Counted from the first letter of the stretch, positions 1-7,009 are shown. The stretch: 23,399 bases of DNA from UBA6022 sp036382575 (GCA_036382575.1 DASVHL010000049.1:1-23399), one strand, 5' to 3'. Notes: generated from the sequence alone by a model not told the origin. Numbers and translations: made by a program.

Positions 1-38
1 GAGAGAGAGAGAGATTAATCAAAAACGAAAGTTAGAAT

Positions 39-1022
39 ATGGAAACTGAAACACCGCGCGAGACCACAGATATTTTTTTGTGGGCAAATAATACAGATGG
101 TATTAAAAAAGAATTAGATGTTGAGTTCTTTTTGTTTAATAAGAATTACACGCCGTACAGCACGAATTTTATGAGTGATTTGAACGCTCAGGTAAAGCCG
201 CTATTTCTATACGATATGATTAATTTCGTAAATCTCGGTGCTGGTACAGGTTTATCTGTTCGTGATTTTGAGTTATCAGAGACAGAAGAAAATACGTTGC
301 TTCGTACGGATCTTGAAAAAGTTGGCCGTGCCGAGACACTGATTCATCTTATTGAAAAAGAACGTCACGACATTGTTGAATTTAGCCAGGAAGAGCACGA
401 GTTCAAGCGTATCAAAGGTATTGTTGCTCGCTTTACGCACAAGGATGATCCTAAAAAAGCATTTTATTCAATCAAGGCAATTAGCCAAGGCCAGGTGCTA
501 AACGGTGCCACTAGCTGGGAATTCCGCGAAGGTAAGTTTGGCGCATTCCAGGCTGATGTAGGACTCAAGATGCCAACTGATAACCAAGTGCTTATTATTG
601 ATAAAGACATTTTTGTCTTTAATCAGTCTAAGTTCGAAAAGTTATTTAATTATGACTACAAAAAACAAATGCTGGCTGATCAGAAAGTCGAAGAAATTTT
701 AAAGCAGTTTAAGCTGAGTTTTCCTGATGGCCTCGACCTACAAAGTCTCGTCCGTGAGCGCAAAAAGATTGTTAATAAACTGCAGAAAATGGAAATCGGC
801 GAAGTTACCCAAGAGCAGGCGATTGAGTATGCTGATTCTATGCAATTAGAATTGATGTCAGATGACGCCGGTGCAATTATCATCATGGACGGTAACGACT
901 TAGACACATTCGTAAACCTGATTAACGAAGATTACATTACTAGCGAAATCACTGGCAAACGCTACGAAATTAAGAGTAAGAAGCTGCTTGGTGAGCCAGA
1001 CGGCGAACCGCCACGAGGATAA
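39..1022 (+). CDS. DUF4868 / KwaB-like protein
   Basis: A 327-residue soluble protein with no signal peptide or membrane segment. The C-terminal two thirds (about residues 120-325) match my recollection of DUF4868, the domain of KwaB from the Kiwa anti-phage system: a hydrophobic strand before 'DIFVFNQSKFEKLFNY', a long helical stretch, and a closing 'LINEDYITSEITGKRYE' segment. In Kiwa, KwaA is a four-helix membrane protein encoded beside KwaB, the DNA-binding effector. Here the downstream neighbour is a pilin-like membrane protein that does not resemble KwaA. Any KwaA would have to lie beyond the left edge. An in-frame TAG at 33-35 limits the start to ATG 39 or later. No clear Shine-Dalgarno sequence precedes it. 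The family call is from pattern memory. The defence role is inferred, and an orphan housekeeping DUF4868 protein is possible. Confidence 0.62.
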   Translation: METETPRETTDIFLWANNTDGIKKELDVEFFLFNKNYTPYSTNFMSDLNAQVKPLFLYDMINFVNLGAGTGLSVRDFELSETEENTLLRTDLEKVGRAETLIHLIEKERHDIVEFSQEEHEFKRIKGIVARFTHKDDPKKAFYSIKAISQGQVLNGATSWEFREGKFGAFQADVGLKMPTDNQVLIIDKDIFVFNQSKFEKLFNYDYKKQMLADQKVEEILKQFKLSFPDGLDLQSLVRERKKIVNKLQKMEIGEVTQEQAIEYADSMQLELMSDDAGAIIIMDGNDLDTFVNLINEDYITSEITGKRYEIKSKKLLGEPDGEPPRG

Positions 1023-1027
1023 TGTGC

Positions 1028-1057
1028 TTGTTTTTCACGCTAATGGTTTATTATAAG
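1028..1057 (+). promoter_or_regulatory. possible promoter for the pilin-like membrane protein
   Basis: TTGTTT (1028-1033), an 18-bp spacer and TATAAG (1052-1057) lie in the 69-bp gap after the KwaB-like gene. A purine-rich GAGAAGAAAG at 1071-1080 could act as ribosome binding site for ATG 1092. The match is moderate, and readthrough from the upstream gene is equally possible. Confidence 0.35.
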
Positions 1058-1091
1058 TAAAACTACTAACGAGAAGAAAGTAACATTATTC

Positions 1092-1850
1092 ATGTATCCA
1101 AACGATCCTACGACACCTCCAGAACAGCCAGAACAGCCGAGTATGCCAGCGCTGCAGTCAGAGTCTGAGTCAACACAGCCTGAACCAGCACCAGCTCAAC
1201 CGCAGGCAGTAGATCCTGTACAGCAGCCAGCCGTTGAACCTCAGCAGCCTGCCTTCGTGCCACAACAACAGCCAAGCTACCAGGCACCTGCTGTGGCAAA
1301 TCCAGGTAAGGGACTTGGCATTGCAGGTTTCATTTTGGCATTCTTTGTGCCGATTGTTGGATTGCCACTATCTATCGTTGCATTTCTAAAGTCAAAGAAG
1401 GCCAATATGAAGAATGGCCTCGCACTTGCAGGAATCATTCTCAATAGCGTATTTCTTGTTGTGGGTGTTGCGATCATTGCTATGTCTATAATCGCATTCG
1501 GTAGCCTTAAAAATAGCGCCAATACACAAGCAGCGGCAACTACTGCACAAAATGTCGTAAAGATGGCCGAAATGTATGACATCGAGAATAGTGAGTATGT
1601 CGGAGACGAGCTTGTTCCACAATATCCTAAGATGTATGGAGATATTTCATCAATGCTGCAGGATACAACACTTGCTAAGGCACCTTTGACGGCCGCTCCA
1701 ACAGATCCAGCTGTAATTGCGTTCTACGCATGTGGCGATCAAACAGGTAATAAAGTCGAGTACTGGGATTACACAGAAGGTAAAGTTGCGTATGCTTATG
1801 CTGGTGAAGCCAGCGATAGTAGTACTGACTGCACGTTAGTAACAGAGTAG
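1092..1850 (+). CDS. two-TM protein with Pro/Gln-rich head and pilin-like C-terminal domain
   Basis: 252 residues in three parts. Residues 1-70 are a disordered Pro/Gln-rich cytoplasmic head. Residues about 75-98 and 110-137 are two membrane segments in a GLGIAGFIL...NGLALAGIIL arrangement like DUF4190 proteins. Residues 140-252 form an outer domain. That domain opens like a pilin after its first helix (a TAQNVVKMAEMYDIENSEY helix) and ends with Cys214 and Cys247 spaced like the disulfide D-region of type IV pilins. The pilin encoded at 19676-20209 has the same helix layout and two late cysteines. There is no prepilin peptidase site, so it probably stays membrane-anchored rather than assembling. 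Role unknown; a surface or pilus-associated protein is inferred. A terminator hairpin follows the TAG stop. Confidence 0.7.
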   Translation: MYPNDPTTPPEQPEQPSMPALQSESESTQPEPAPAQPQAVDPVQQPAVEPQQPAFVPQQQPSYQAPAVANPGKGLGIAGFILAFFVPIVGLPLSIVAFLKSKKANMKNGLALAGIILNSVFLVVGVAIIAMSIIAFGSLKNSANTQAAATTAQNVVKMAEMYDIENSEYVGDELVPQYPKMYGDISSMLQDTTLAKAPLTAAPTDPAVIAFYACGDQTGNKVEYWDYTEGKVAYAYAGEASDSSTDCTLVTE

Positions 1851-1871
1851 AAAACTGTTTAACTATTTGAT

Positions 1872-1899
1872 TAAGACCCGGTCATAGTGCTGGGTCTTA
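1872..1899 (+). terminator. hairpin terminator after the pilin-like membrane protein
   Basis: TAAGACCC (1872-1879) pairs perfectly with GGGTCTTA (1892-1899). The stem can extend inward by a G-C and two wobble pairs. Only a short T-rich stretch (GATTT) follows, so it is a modest terminator. It separates this gene from the promoter of the next. Confidence 0.5.
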
Positions 1900-1906
1900 T
1901 GATTTA

Positions 1907-1916
1907 GGGTATAATA
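1907..1916 (+). promoter_or_regulatory. -10 box implying a leaderless helicase mRNA
   Basis: GGGTATAATA contains a perfect TATAAT at 1910-1915, only 7 nt before ATG 1923. Transcription normally starts about 7 nt after the -10 box, so the mRNA would begin at or next to the start codon. There is no room for a Shine-Dalgarno sequence. The same 10-mer occurs before the gene at 3502. No convincing -35 is visible because that position falls in the upstream terminator. Confidence 0.6.
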
Positions 1917-1922
1917 AAAGAA

Positions 1923-3449
1923 ATGAATCAGGGGTTAGCGCTAGAGATTATGCTCTCGGGGGAGAGTGTGCTTTTGACCGGTCCAGCAGGAGCCGGCAAA
2001 ACCTTTGTGTTAAATCAATTTATAAAGCTGGCAAAACATGATGGGAAACATGTGTCGGTTACGGCAACGACGGGTCTTGCGGCAACGCACTTAGGTGGTA
2101 CGACTATCCATAGCTGGGCAGGTATTGGTGTGCAGGACAGTATCCCGCAAGGGTTTGCTGATCACGTCGCCAAGGGCCGTCGAGAAATTATCGAAAAGAC
2201 AGACGTATTGATTATCGATGAGATATCAATGCTACACGATTACCGCTTAGATATGGTTGATGAAGCGTGCAGGTTGGTTCGACGTAAGGATGAGCCGTTT
2301 GGTGGTATCCAGGTGATCATGAGTGGCGACTTCTTTCAGTTACCACCGATTAATCGTGGCGATAGTCGGGCTGGTGGTTTTGTCGTACATAGTGAAGTTT
2401 GGCGAGAGCTAGATCCAACGATTTGCTATCTAGAAGAGCAGCACCGTCAAGATGATCAGGAGCTACTCGAAATTTTGAATGCATTACGTGCTGGCGAGAT
2501 TCGTCGTCATCATGCCGAGCAACTGCTGGAGCGAGTTGATCAACAGCCTGACGAAGATATGGTGATTACCGAACTACACACAGTTAACATTGACGTTGAT
2601 CGTCTGAATGAAGTTAAATTAGCCGAGCTGGGTGGTGACGAACTTTTTTATACACAGGTGACCACAGGTGCCGAAAACTATGTCGAAAATTTACAACGTT
2701 CCGTCCTGGCGCCAGCTACATTGCGGGTTAAAAAAGGCGCTCTGGTCATGGCTGTCAAGAATGCGACCGATCGTCGGTATGCGAATGGTAGTATTGGCAC
2801 TGTGGTTGATTTTGAGCCGGCAACTGAATATCCGATCGTCGAGTTCCGTAACGGCAAAACGGTTACCATGATGCCTGATACGTGGGAGCTTCGTGATGGT
2901 GATAAAAAGCGTGCGAGTATCTCGCAGATTCCACTGCGCCTCGCGTGGGCGATTACGGTTCATAAATCCCAGGGGATGACGCTTGATGCGGCTCGCATTG
3001 ATCTTCGAAAAGCCTTTGTTGAAGGGATGGGGTACGTCGCACTCAGCCGAGTAAAAAATTTGCGCAACTTATATCTTCATGGTATCAATCGCATGGCACT
3101 ACAGGTGAGTGACGATGCGCAGTCTATCGACAGTTCATTGCGACAACGGGCAGCAAATGATGTAAAAAAGTTTGCGCATTTAGTTGTGCAGGCAGAAAAG
3201 CGCGATCTCAATCCTGTAAAAAAAGCTAAATCTACAGGTAACAGCGGTTGGGTGGATAAAATCGCCAAGATGCGCGAAACCTATCCAAACGCCTACCGAC
3301 CATGGCAGCATAGCGATGACGAAACATTAAAGCAGGATTTTCAAAACGGTGTTTCGGTTAAAGACCTGAGTAAGAAACTTGGCCGGCATGAGGGAAGTGT
3401 GACGATGCGTTTGCAAAAGCACTTTGGTGAAGACGCGGTTCAGGCCTAA
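1923..3449 (+). CDS. Pif1-family SF1B DNA helicase with C-terminal HTH
   Basis: A 508-residue ATP-dependent 5'-3' DNA helicase of the Pif1/RecD2 superfamily. Walker A is GPAGAGKT (residues 20-27), Walker B is IIDEIS (Asp99-Glu100), followed by 'SGDFFQLPPI', an 'EEQHRQ' motif, and the C-terminal helicase signature 'ITVHKSQGMTLD' with 'YVALSR'. Family members unwind forked DNA, G-quadruplexes and RNA-DNA hybrids. The last 50 residues (ETLKQDF...VKDLSKKLGRHEGSVTMRL) form a helix-turn-helix-like tail that would suit DNA docking. The gene is a single-gene unit behind its own -10 box and has no partner among its neighbours. The start is fixed by the GPAGAGKT motif close to the N-terminus and by the adjacent promoter. 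Confidence 0.9.
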   Translation: MNQGLALEIMLSGESVLLTGPAGAGKTFVLNQFIKLAKHDGKHVSVTATTGLAATHLGGTTIHSWAGIGVQDSIPQGFADHVAKGRREIIEKTDVLIIDEISMLHDYRLDMVDEACRLVRRKDEPFGGIQVIMSGDFFQLPPINRGDSRAGGFVVHSEVWRELDPTICYLEEQHRQDDQELLEILNALRAGEIRRHHAEQLLERVDQQPDEDMVITELHTVNIDVDRLNEVKLAELGGDELFYTQVTTGAENYVENLQRSVLAPATLRVKKGALVMAVKNATDRRYANGSIGTVVDFEPATEYPIVEFRNGKTVTMMPDTWELRDGDKKRASISQIPLRLAWAITVHKSQGMTLDAARIDLRKAFVEGMGYVALSRVKNLRNLYLHGINRMALQVSDDAQSIDSSLRQRAANDVKKFAHLVVQAEKRDLNPVKKAKSTGNSGWVDKIAKMRETYPNAYRPWQHSDDETLKQDFQNGVSVKDLSKKLGRHEGSVTMRLQKHFGEDAVQA

Positions 3450-3487
3450 CAAGCGCATAGATTTTCGTTGCAATCATGTATGCGGGG

Positions 3488-3493
3488 TATAAT
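3488..3493 (+). promoter_or_regulatory. -10 box implying a leaderless bgl-yvcK mRNA
   Basis: TATAAT within GGGTATAATA lies 8 nt upstream of ATG 3502, so the predicted transcript starts about at the start codon. There is no clear -35: TTGCAA at 3468-3473 would leave only a 14-bp spacer. GTAGG just before the ATG lies too close to act as a normal ribosome binding site. Confidence 0.6.
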
Positions 3494-3501
3494 AGGTAGG
3501 T

Positions 3502-4767
3502 ATGAATCAACCAAAGACACAACTGCAATTTCCTAAAAAATTTCTATGGGGTGCTGCGACAGCTGCTCATCAGGTTGAGGGGAATACTCATAATCAGTGG
3601 ACAGTCTGGGAGCTAGAAAATGCCAAGTCGCTTGCGGCGCAGTCTAGCTATCATTTTAGTGAACTAGATAGCTGGGAATACAGCCAGGCCGAAGCTAAAA
3701 CAGCAGATAACTATGTATCTGGTATGGGTACGAATCACTTTACGCACTATCAACAAGATTTTGATCTGTTGAAAAAAATGAACATGAATGCGTTCCGCTT
3801 TAGCGTTGAATGGTCACGAATTGAACCACGACAAGGGGCGTGGGACGTCGCGGCCGTCGAGCACTACAAACAATATCTGCAGGAATTAAAGAAACGCAAT
3901 ATTGAACCAATTGTCACACTGTTCCACTTTACGTTACCTGTATGGTTTAGTGACATGGGTGGATTTACGAAGCGCAGTAACGTTCGTTATTTTGTGAATT
4001 TTGCTGAACGAATTGTTCGTGAGCTTGGTCCGGATGTCCGATTTATTGTGACGCTTAATGAACCTGAAGGCTATGCCTACGAGAGCTATCTGGATGGCAG
4101 CTGGCCGCCAAATGTAAGAAGTAAATGGCAAACACTGCGAGTTATGAATAACCTTGCGAGGGCACACAATCAATCTGCCAAAGCAATCCATGCCATTAAT
4201 CGACGCTACAAGGTATCGATCGCCAAGAACTCTAGCTACGTCTACGCTGGTGATAACGCCTGGCTTAGTCGGTTCAGTGCATCGATACTGCAGTATTTAA
4301 AAGATGACTATATGCTGAAAAAAGTTGTCAAACAATGTGACTGGTTAGGAGTGAACTATTATTTTAGCGATCGCGTATATGGCTACCGAGTCCATAATCC
4401 CGACCTACGCCTGAGCGATCTTGGATGGGATTTGAGTCCGGAAAATATTCAGTTTGCGTTGGAGCGTCTGCACGAGAAATATCACTTGCCAATTGTCATT
4501 ACCGAGAATGGTCTAGCTGATAGTCAGGATACACAGCGACAGTGGTGGATTACGCAGACCTTACTGGCTATGCAAAAAGCCATGGCAAATGGCGTCCAGC
4601 TGGAAGGTTATTTGCACTGGAGCTTACTTGACAATTTTGAGTGGAACAAAGGTAAATGGCCACGCTTCGGCCTGGTAGCCGTAGACTACAAGACAGGCAA
4701 GCGGACACTGCGTCCAAGCGCCGTTTGGTTTGGAAAAATTATTAAATATATACGAGACGAACAGTAA
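3502..4767 (+). CDS. glycoside hydrolase family 1 beta-glycosidase
   Basis: A 421-residue retaining beta-glycosidase (beta-glucosidase/6-phospho-beta-glucosidase fold) that would release a monosaccharide from the non-reducing end of beta-linked sugars in the cytoplasm. The GH1 opening 'FLWGAATAAHQVEG' is present. The acid/base glutamate is Glu187 in TLNEPE, and the nucleophile is Glu335 in ITENG. The closing 'HWSLLDNFEW' and 'RFGLVAVDY' are intact. The length is slightly below the usual 440-480. No signal peptide is seen, so the substrate must be imported or come from cell-wall or glycolipid turnover. The stop codon is 2 nt from yvcK, so the two are co-transcribed. Exact sugar specificity cannot be read from the sequence. 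Confidence 0.92.
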   Translation: MNQPKTQLQFPKKFLWGAATAAHQVEGNTHNQWTVWELENAKSLAAQSSYHFSELDSWEYSQAEAKTADNYVSGMGTNHFTHYQQDFDLLKKMNMNAFRFSVEWSRIEPRQGAWDVAAVEHYKQYLQELKKRNIEPIVTLFHFTLPVWFSDMGGFTKRSNVRYFVNFAERIVRELGPDVRFIVTLNEPEGYAYESYLDGSWPPNVRSKWQTLRVMNNLARAHNQSAKAIHAINRRYKVSIAKNSSYVYAGDNAWLSRFSASILQYLKDDYMLKKVVKQCDWLGVNYYFSDRVYGYRVHNPDLRLSDLGWDLSPENIQFALERLHEKYHLPIVITENGLADSQDTQRQWWITQTLLAMQKAMANGVQLEGYLHWSLLDNFEWNKGKWPRFGLVAVDYKTGKRTLRPSAVWFGKIIKYIRDEQ

Positions 4768-4769
4768 TT

Positions 4770-5789
4770 ATGAACGATCCGTTTACGCCAAATGAAATTA
4801 AAATTACGGTCATTGGTGGCGGAACGGGGAGTTTTACACTACTCTCGGCTTTGAAAGATCACACTCGGCAACTTGCGGCGGTAGTGAATATGGTTGATGA
4901 CGGCGGAAGTACTGGTGTACTTCGCGATGAACTGGGTGTGCTGCCACCGGGCGATGTCAGGCAATGCCTAGTGGCGCTGAGTGATTCACCTAAGATTCGT
5001 GATTTATTTAGTTATCGGTTTGACGAGGGGACATTTCAAGGTCATTCGTTTGGTAATTTACTCCTAACGGCACTTGAAAAAACGACTGGCAGCTTTACTG
5101 AAGCGGTTGAAACTGCTTCGGAAATTCTGCGTGTGAATGGTGTTGTCGTACCAGCGACACTCGATAACGTCCGCCTGAAAATGGAATGGCCTGAAGCCAG
5201 CACTATTTTGCATGGTGAGCGCGTGATTGATGCGGATTATTTTAAATATGATCCACGACGAGCAACTCTATCGCTCGTCCCATCGGCAACTGCCAATCCT
5301 ACAGCCATAAAGGCAATTGAACAAGCCGACTTGGTGGTGATTGCGCCTGGTGATCTATATACATCGCTCGGTCCACTACTGGTGATTGATGGTATTGGCG
5401 AAGCATTACGGCGAACTGAAGCTAAGGTGATGTATGTTTCGAACCTGGTTACGAAAGAAGGTCAGACGGCTGGTTTTTGTGTCAGTGATCATGCTGCCGA
5501 GATCGAACGGTTTATTGGCGGTCCAGCGCTCGACTACGTTTTGTATAATAAGCAAATCCCGACAACTGAAGTCGCCGCACGTTACAAAGCTGAAAATGCG
5601 TATTTGGTAGAAGTTGACGATAGTGTGCTCGCCAAGAAAAGCTATAAAGCTATTGGGGGAAGTTTCCTAGGTGATGTTGCCGAAAGTCATGTTAGCGATG
5701 TGCTGCCCGTCACTAGGTCGTTAATTCGTCATGACTCAATGGCAATTGCCAAGGCATTAATCGCACTCTACGAACAAGCCACGAGCTAA
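4770..5789 (+). CDS. yvcK: YvcK/CofD-like nucleotide-sugar-binding protein
   Basis: 339 residues, full length for the YvcK (gluconeogenesis factor, GlmR) branch of the CofD-like family. The N-terminal nucleotide-binding loop is GGGTGS (residues 16-21). The family signatures 'DDGGSTGVLRDELG', 'PPGDVRQCLVAL' and 'GHSFGNLLLTAL' follow. In Firmicutes YvcK binds UDP-sugars and directs carbon into peptidoglycan precursors, and in Mycobacterium the homologue CuvA affects cell-wall synthesis. A link to the wall genes downstream is therefore plausible. It sits in a two-gene operon with the GH1 enzyme, with only 2 nt between the genes. There is no Shine-Dalgarno sequence, suggesting translational coupling. 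Confidence 0.92.
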   Translation: MNDPFTPNEIKITVIGGGTGSFTLLSALKDHTRQLAAVVNMVDDGGSTGVLRDELGVLPPGDVRQCLVALSDSPKIRDLFSYRFDEGTFQGHSFGNLLLTALEKTTGSFTEAVETASEILRVNGVVVPATLDNVRLKMEWPEASTILHGERVIDADYFKYDPRRATLSLVPSATANPTAIKAIEQADLVVIAPGDLYTSLGPLLVIDGIGEALRRTEAKVMYVSNLVTKEGQTAGFCVSDHAAEIERFIGGPALDYVLYNKQIPTTEVAARYKAENAYLVEVDDSVLAKKSYKAIGGSFLGDVAESHVSDVLPVTRSLIRHDSMAIAKALIALYEQATS

Positions 5790-5826
5790 TTTACAGATAT
5801 AAATCCCTACTTTATGGTCTAATATA

Positions 5827-5855
5827 TTGACAAAACATAAACGATATGCTACATT
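5827..5855 (+). promoter_or_regulatory. strong sigma-70-type promoter, near-leaderless
   Basis: Perfect -35 TTGACA (5827-5832), a 17-bp spacer, and an extended -10 TGCTACATT (hexamer 5850-5855). The start codon at 5865 is only 9 nt past the -10 box, so the 5' leader would be 0-3 nt. Confidence 0.75.
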
Positions 5856-5864
5856 AAGTGTATT

Positions 5865-6074
5865 ATGACAGATAAAACAAAAACCAACAAAGAAACCACA
5901 GAACAACTAACCAACTCATTCACAACCGCTGATATCAAAGTAGGCGAAGATTTAAAACACTCTGTATTGATCGTCTCAATCGTCGTAAACCTATTTATTC
6001 TCACTGCTTGGATTTTACTGCAAGTAACAACGCAGTACGATTCTCAAATTGCTAGCTTCCTGTTTACGCGTTAA
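5865..6074 (+). CDS. small single-span membrane protein
   Basis: A 69-residue protein of unknown family. It has a polar, Thr/Lys-rich N-terminus (1-31), one hydrophobic membrane helix (about 33-54) and a short tail ending SFLFTR. The net positive N-terminus suggests an N-in orientation. It is flanked by a near-consensus promoter and a strong terminator, so it is a monocistronic unit and probably well expressed. That flanking is the main reason to accept it as real. No function can be assigned. Confidence 0.7.
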   Translation: MTDKTKTNKETTEQLTNSFTTADIKVGEDLKHSVLIVSIVVNLFILTAWILLQVTTQYDSQIASFLFTR

Positions 6075-6091
6075 TCTGTCTCTCTATCGCC

Positions 6092-6126
6092 AAAAATACC
6101 ACACAAGATCACTGTGTGGTATTTTT
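6092..6126 (+). terminator. strong bidirectional intrinsic terminator
   Basis: AAAAATACCACAC (6092-6104) and GTGTGGTATTTTT (6114-6126) form a 13-bp stem, 14 bp with the next A-T pair. The arm is A-rich at the 5' side and T-rich at the 3' side, so it can stop transcription in both directions. It insulates the dcw cluster from the left part. Confidence 0.88.
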
Positions 6127-6152
6127 ATTGCTACCTCTGTTCGAAAGGGCAG

Positions 6153-6174
6153 TTATCCACCGTACTGTGGATAA
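6153..6174. promoter_or_regulatory. inverted pair of DnaA-box-like 9-mers
   Basis: TTATCCACC (6153-6161, one mismatch to the DnaA box TTATCCACA) faces TGTGGATAA (6166-6174, a perfect box on the opposite strand). The 8-bp arms TTATCCAC/GTGGATAA are exact around a 6-bp centre. They lie about 40 bp upstream of the mraZ promoter. DnaA binding is inferred; the palindrome could also serve another dimeric regulator. Confidence 0.45.
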
Positions 6175-6211
6175 AGCTTACGCTGTGTATAATTTTCAAT
6201 CAAAATAGGGC

Positions 6212-6240
6212 TTGTCGTGGGTAATGGTGGGTATTATAGT
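6212..6240 (+). promoter_or_regulatory. mraZ promoter
   Basis: TTGTCG (6212-6217), a 17-bp spacer, then TATAGT (6235-6240). The MraZ-box repeats start at the last base of the -35 hexamer and fill the spacer, as expected for autorepression. A second TATAAT at 6188-6193 could give a more upstream start but lacks a -35. Confidence 0.55.
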
Positions 6241-6262
6241 AAAGCCAGTGGAAAGAAGTGGG
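6217..6262 (+). promoter_or_regulatory. MraZ operator: GTGG(G/A) repeats with 10-bp period
   Basis: GTGGG occurs at 6217 and 6227, GTGGA at 6248 and GTGGG at 6258. These are two pairs, each spaced exactly 10 bp, with 21 bp between them. MraZ of E. coli, Bacillus and Mycoplasma binds short GTGG/TGGG direct repeats with about 10-bp spacing upstream of its own gene. The position around the promoter suits autoregulation of the dcw cluster. Confidence 0.72.
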
Positions 6263-6345
6263 TAACACCACCGAACACAAACAAACACCACTAAATTAAA
6301 AAATAACCCATAACATTGCCTTGATCGGCAGGGGACACGTAGTAA

Positions 6346-6708
6346 ATGGATTATTTCGAAAGAAAGCTTGACGACAAGCATCGGTTGACAATACCAACCG
6401 AACTTCGAAATGAATTTGCTAGCGGTGTCGTTCTGACACGAGGCTTTGGTCAATACCTCCACTTGTATCCACAAAACGTTTGGGACAGGGAAGTTGAACC
6501 AGCGCTAGACGGTAGCATTCTCGACGAGAAGGTTGCTGATCTTAACGTACGGTTCCGCCGGGGGAAAACCAGTGCAGCACTAGACCAAAAACAAGGTCGA
6601 GTGACTGTCGAGCAGCACCTGCTTGACTATGCTGGCATTGACCGAGAGTTGATAGCTGTTCGGGCAGGCGCTTATTGGCGACTGTTACCGGCAACTGCTG
6701 ACGTTTAG
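6346..6708 (+). CDS. mraZ: MraZ transcriptional regulator
   Basis: 120 residues with two AbrB/SpoVT-like swapped-hairpin halves. The first DxKxR motif is DDKHR (residues 9-13) and the second is DQKQGR (80-85). MraZ forms an octameric or larger ring that binds direct repeats at its own promoter and controls the division and cell-wall cluster. At 120 residues it is shorter than the usual 140-150, with a trimmed C-terminus. AGGGGA at 6330-6335, 10 nt before ATG 6346, is a good ribosome binding site. It is the first gene of the dcw cluster and is separated from rsmH by an unusually long 327-bp gap holding a structured RNA. Confidence 0.93.
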   Translation: MDYFERKLDDKHRLTIPTELRNEFASGVVLTRGFGQYLHLYPQNVWDREVEPALDGSILDEKVADLNVRFRRGKTSAALDQKQGRVTVEQHLLDYAGIDRELIAVRAGAYWRLLPATADV

Positions 6709-6765
6709 GGTAGCACAGAATCCGTAGCACTTTAACAATTCGTATCAGATAGTAAATGATACACT

Positions 6766-7009
6766 CTCGAGATCAACTATCTGGTAGTAGAGCAAGTGGA
6801 CCTCCGGTACCACTAAAAAAATACCGACGTACCTTCCTCAAACACAACACCTCCCAAAAAAACTCCACCTCACACACATAAGTCTCTCAATTGGATAAAC
6901 TTGGATATGAGTTGCCTATGGCACCCCAAGTTTGTCCAACCACTTATTACAAAAACAAACACACTCCAAAAAACAAAAAAAGCTCTGCTGCCAGTTAGGT
7001 GATCTCGAG
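6766..7009 (+). ncRNA. candidate structured RNA between mraZ and rsmH
   Basis: Positions 6766-6793 pair with 6982-7009 over 28 positions: 24 Watson-Crick pairs, 2 G-U wobbles and 2 mismatches. This closes a junction holding two more hairpins. P2 is AGTGGACC (6795-6802) with GGT-A-CCACT (6806-6814), one bulged A and a TCC triloop. P3 is ATAAGT/ACTTAT (6878-6883, 6942-6947), an internal loop, a 14-bp TTGGATAAACTTGG stem (6891-6904 with 6926-6939, one wobble), and an inner TGCC-TAT-GGCA. The joining strands 6815-6877 and 6948-6981 are A/C-rich with almost no G, as in unpaired parts of structured RNAs. No ORF is present. It could be a cis-acting leader of the rsmH operon or a free small RNA. An 'mraW RNA motif' is known at the same location in actinobacteria, but homology cannot be judged here. 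Confidence 0.62.

Noticed and set aside
6130..6160. tRNA T-loop-like TTCGAAA before the DnaA-like boxes
   Set aside because: The flanking bases do not form a T-arm stem and no acceptor or anticodon arm can be drawn.
6766..7009. RNase P RNA, tmRNA, SRP RNA or 6S RNA as identity of the mraZ-rsmH element
   Set aside because: No GAGGAAAGTCC or ACAGAA core of RNase P, no tRNA-like TTCGAATCC/CCA end of tmRNA, no GGAAG/AGCAGCC SRP tip, and a three-way junction rather than a 6S central bubble.
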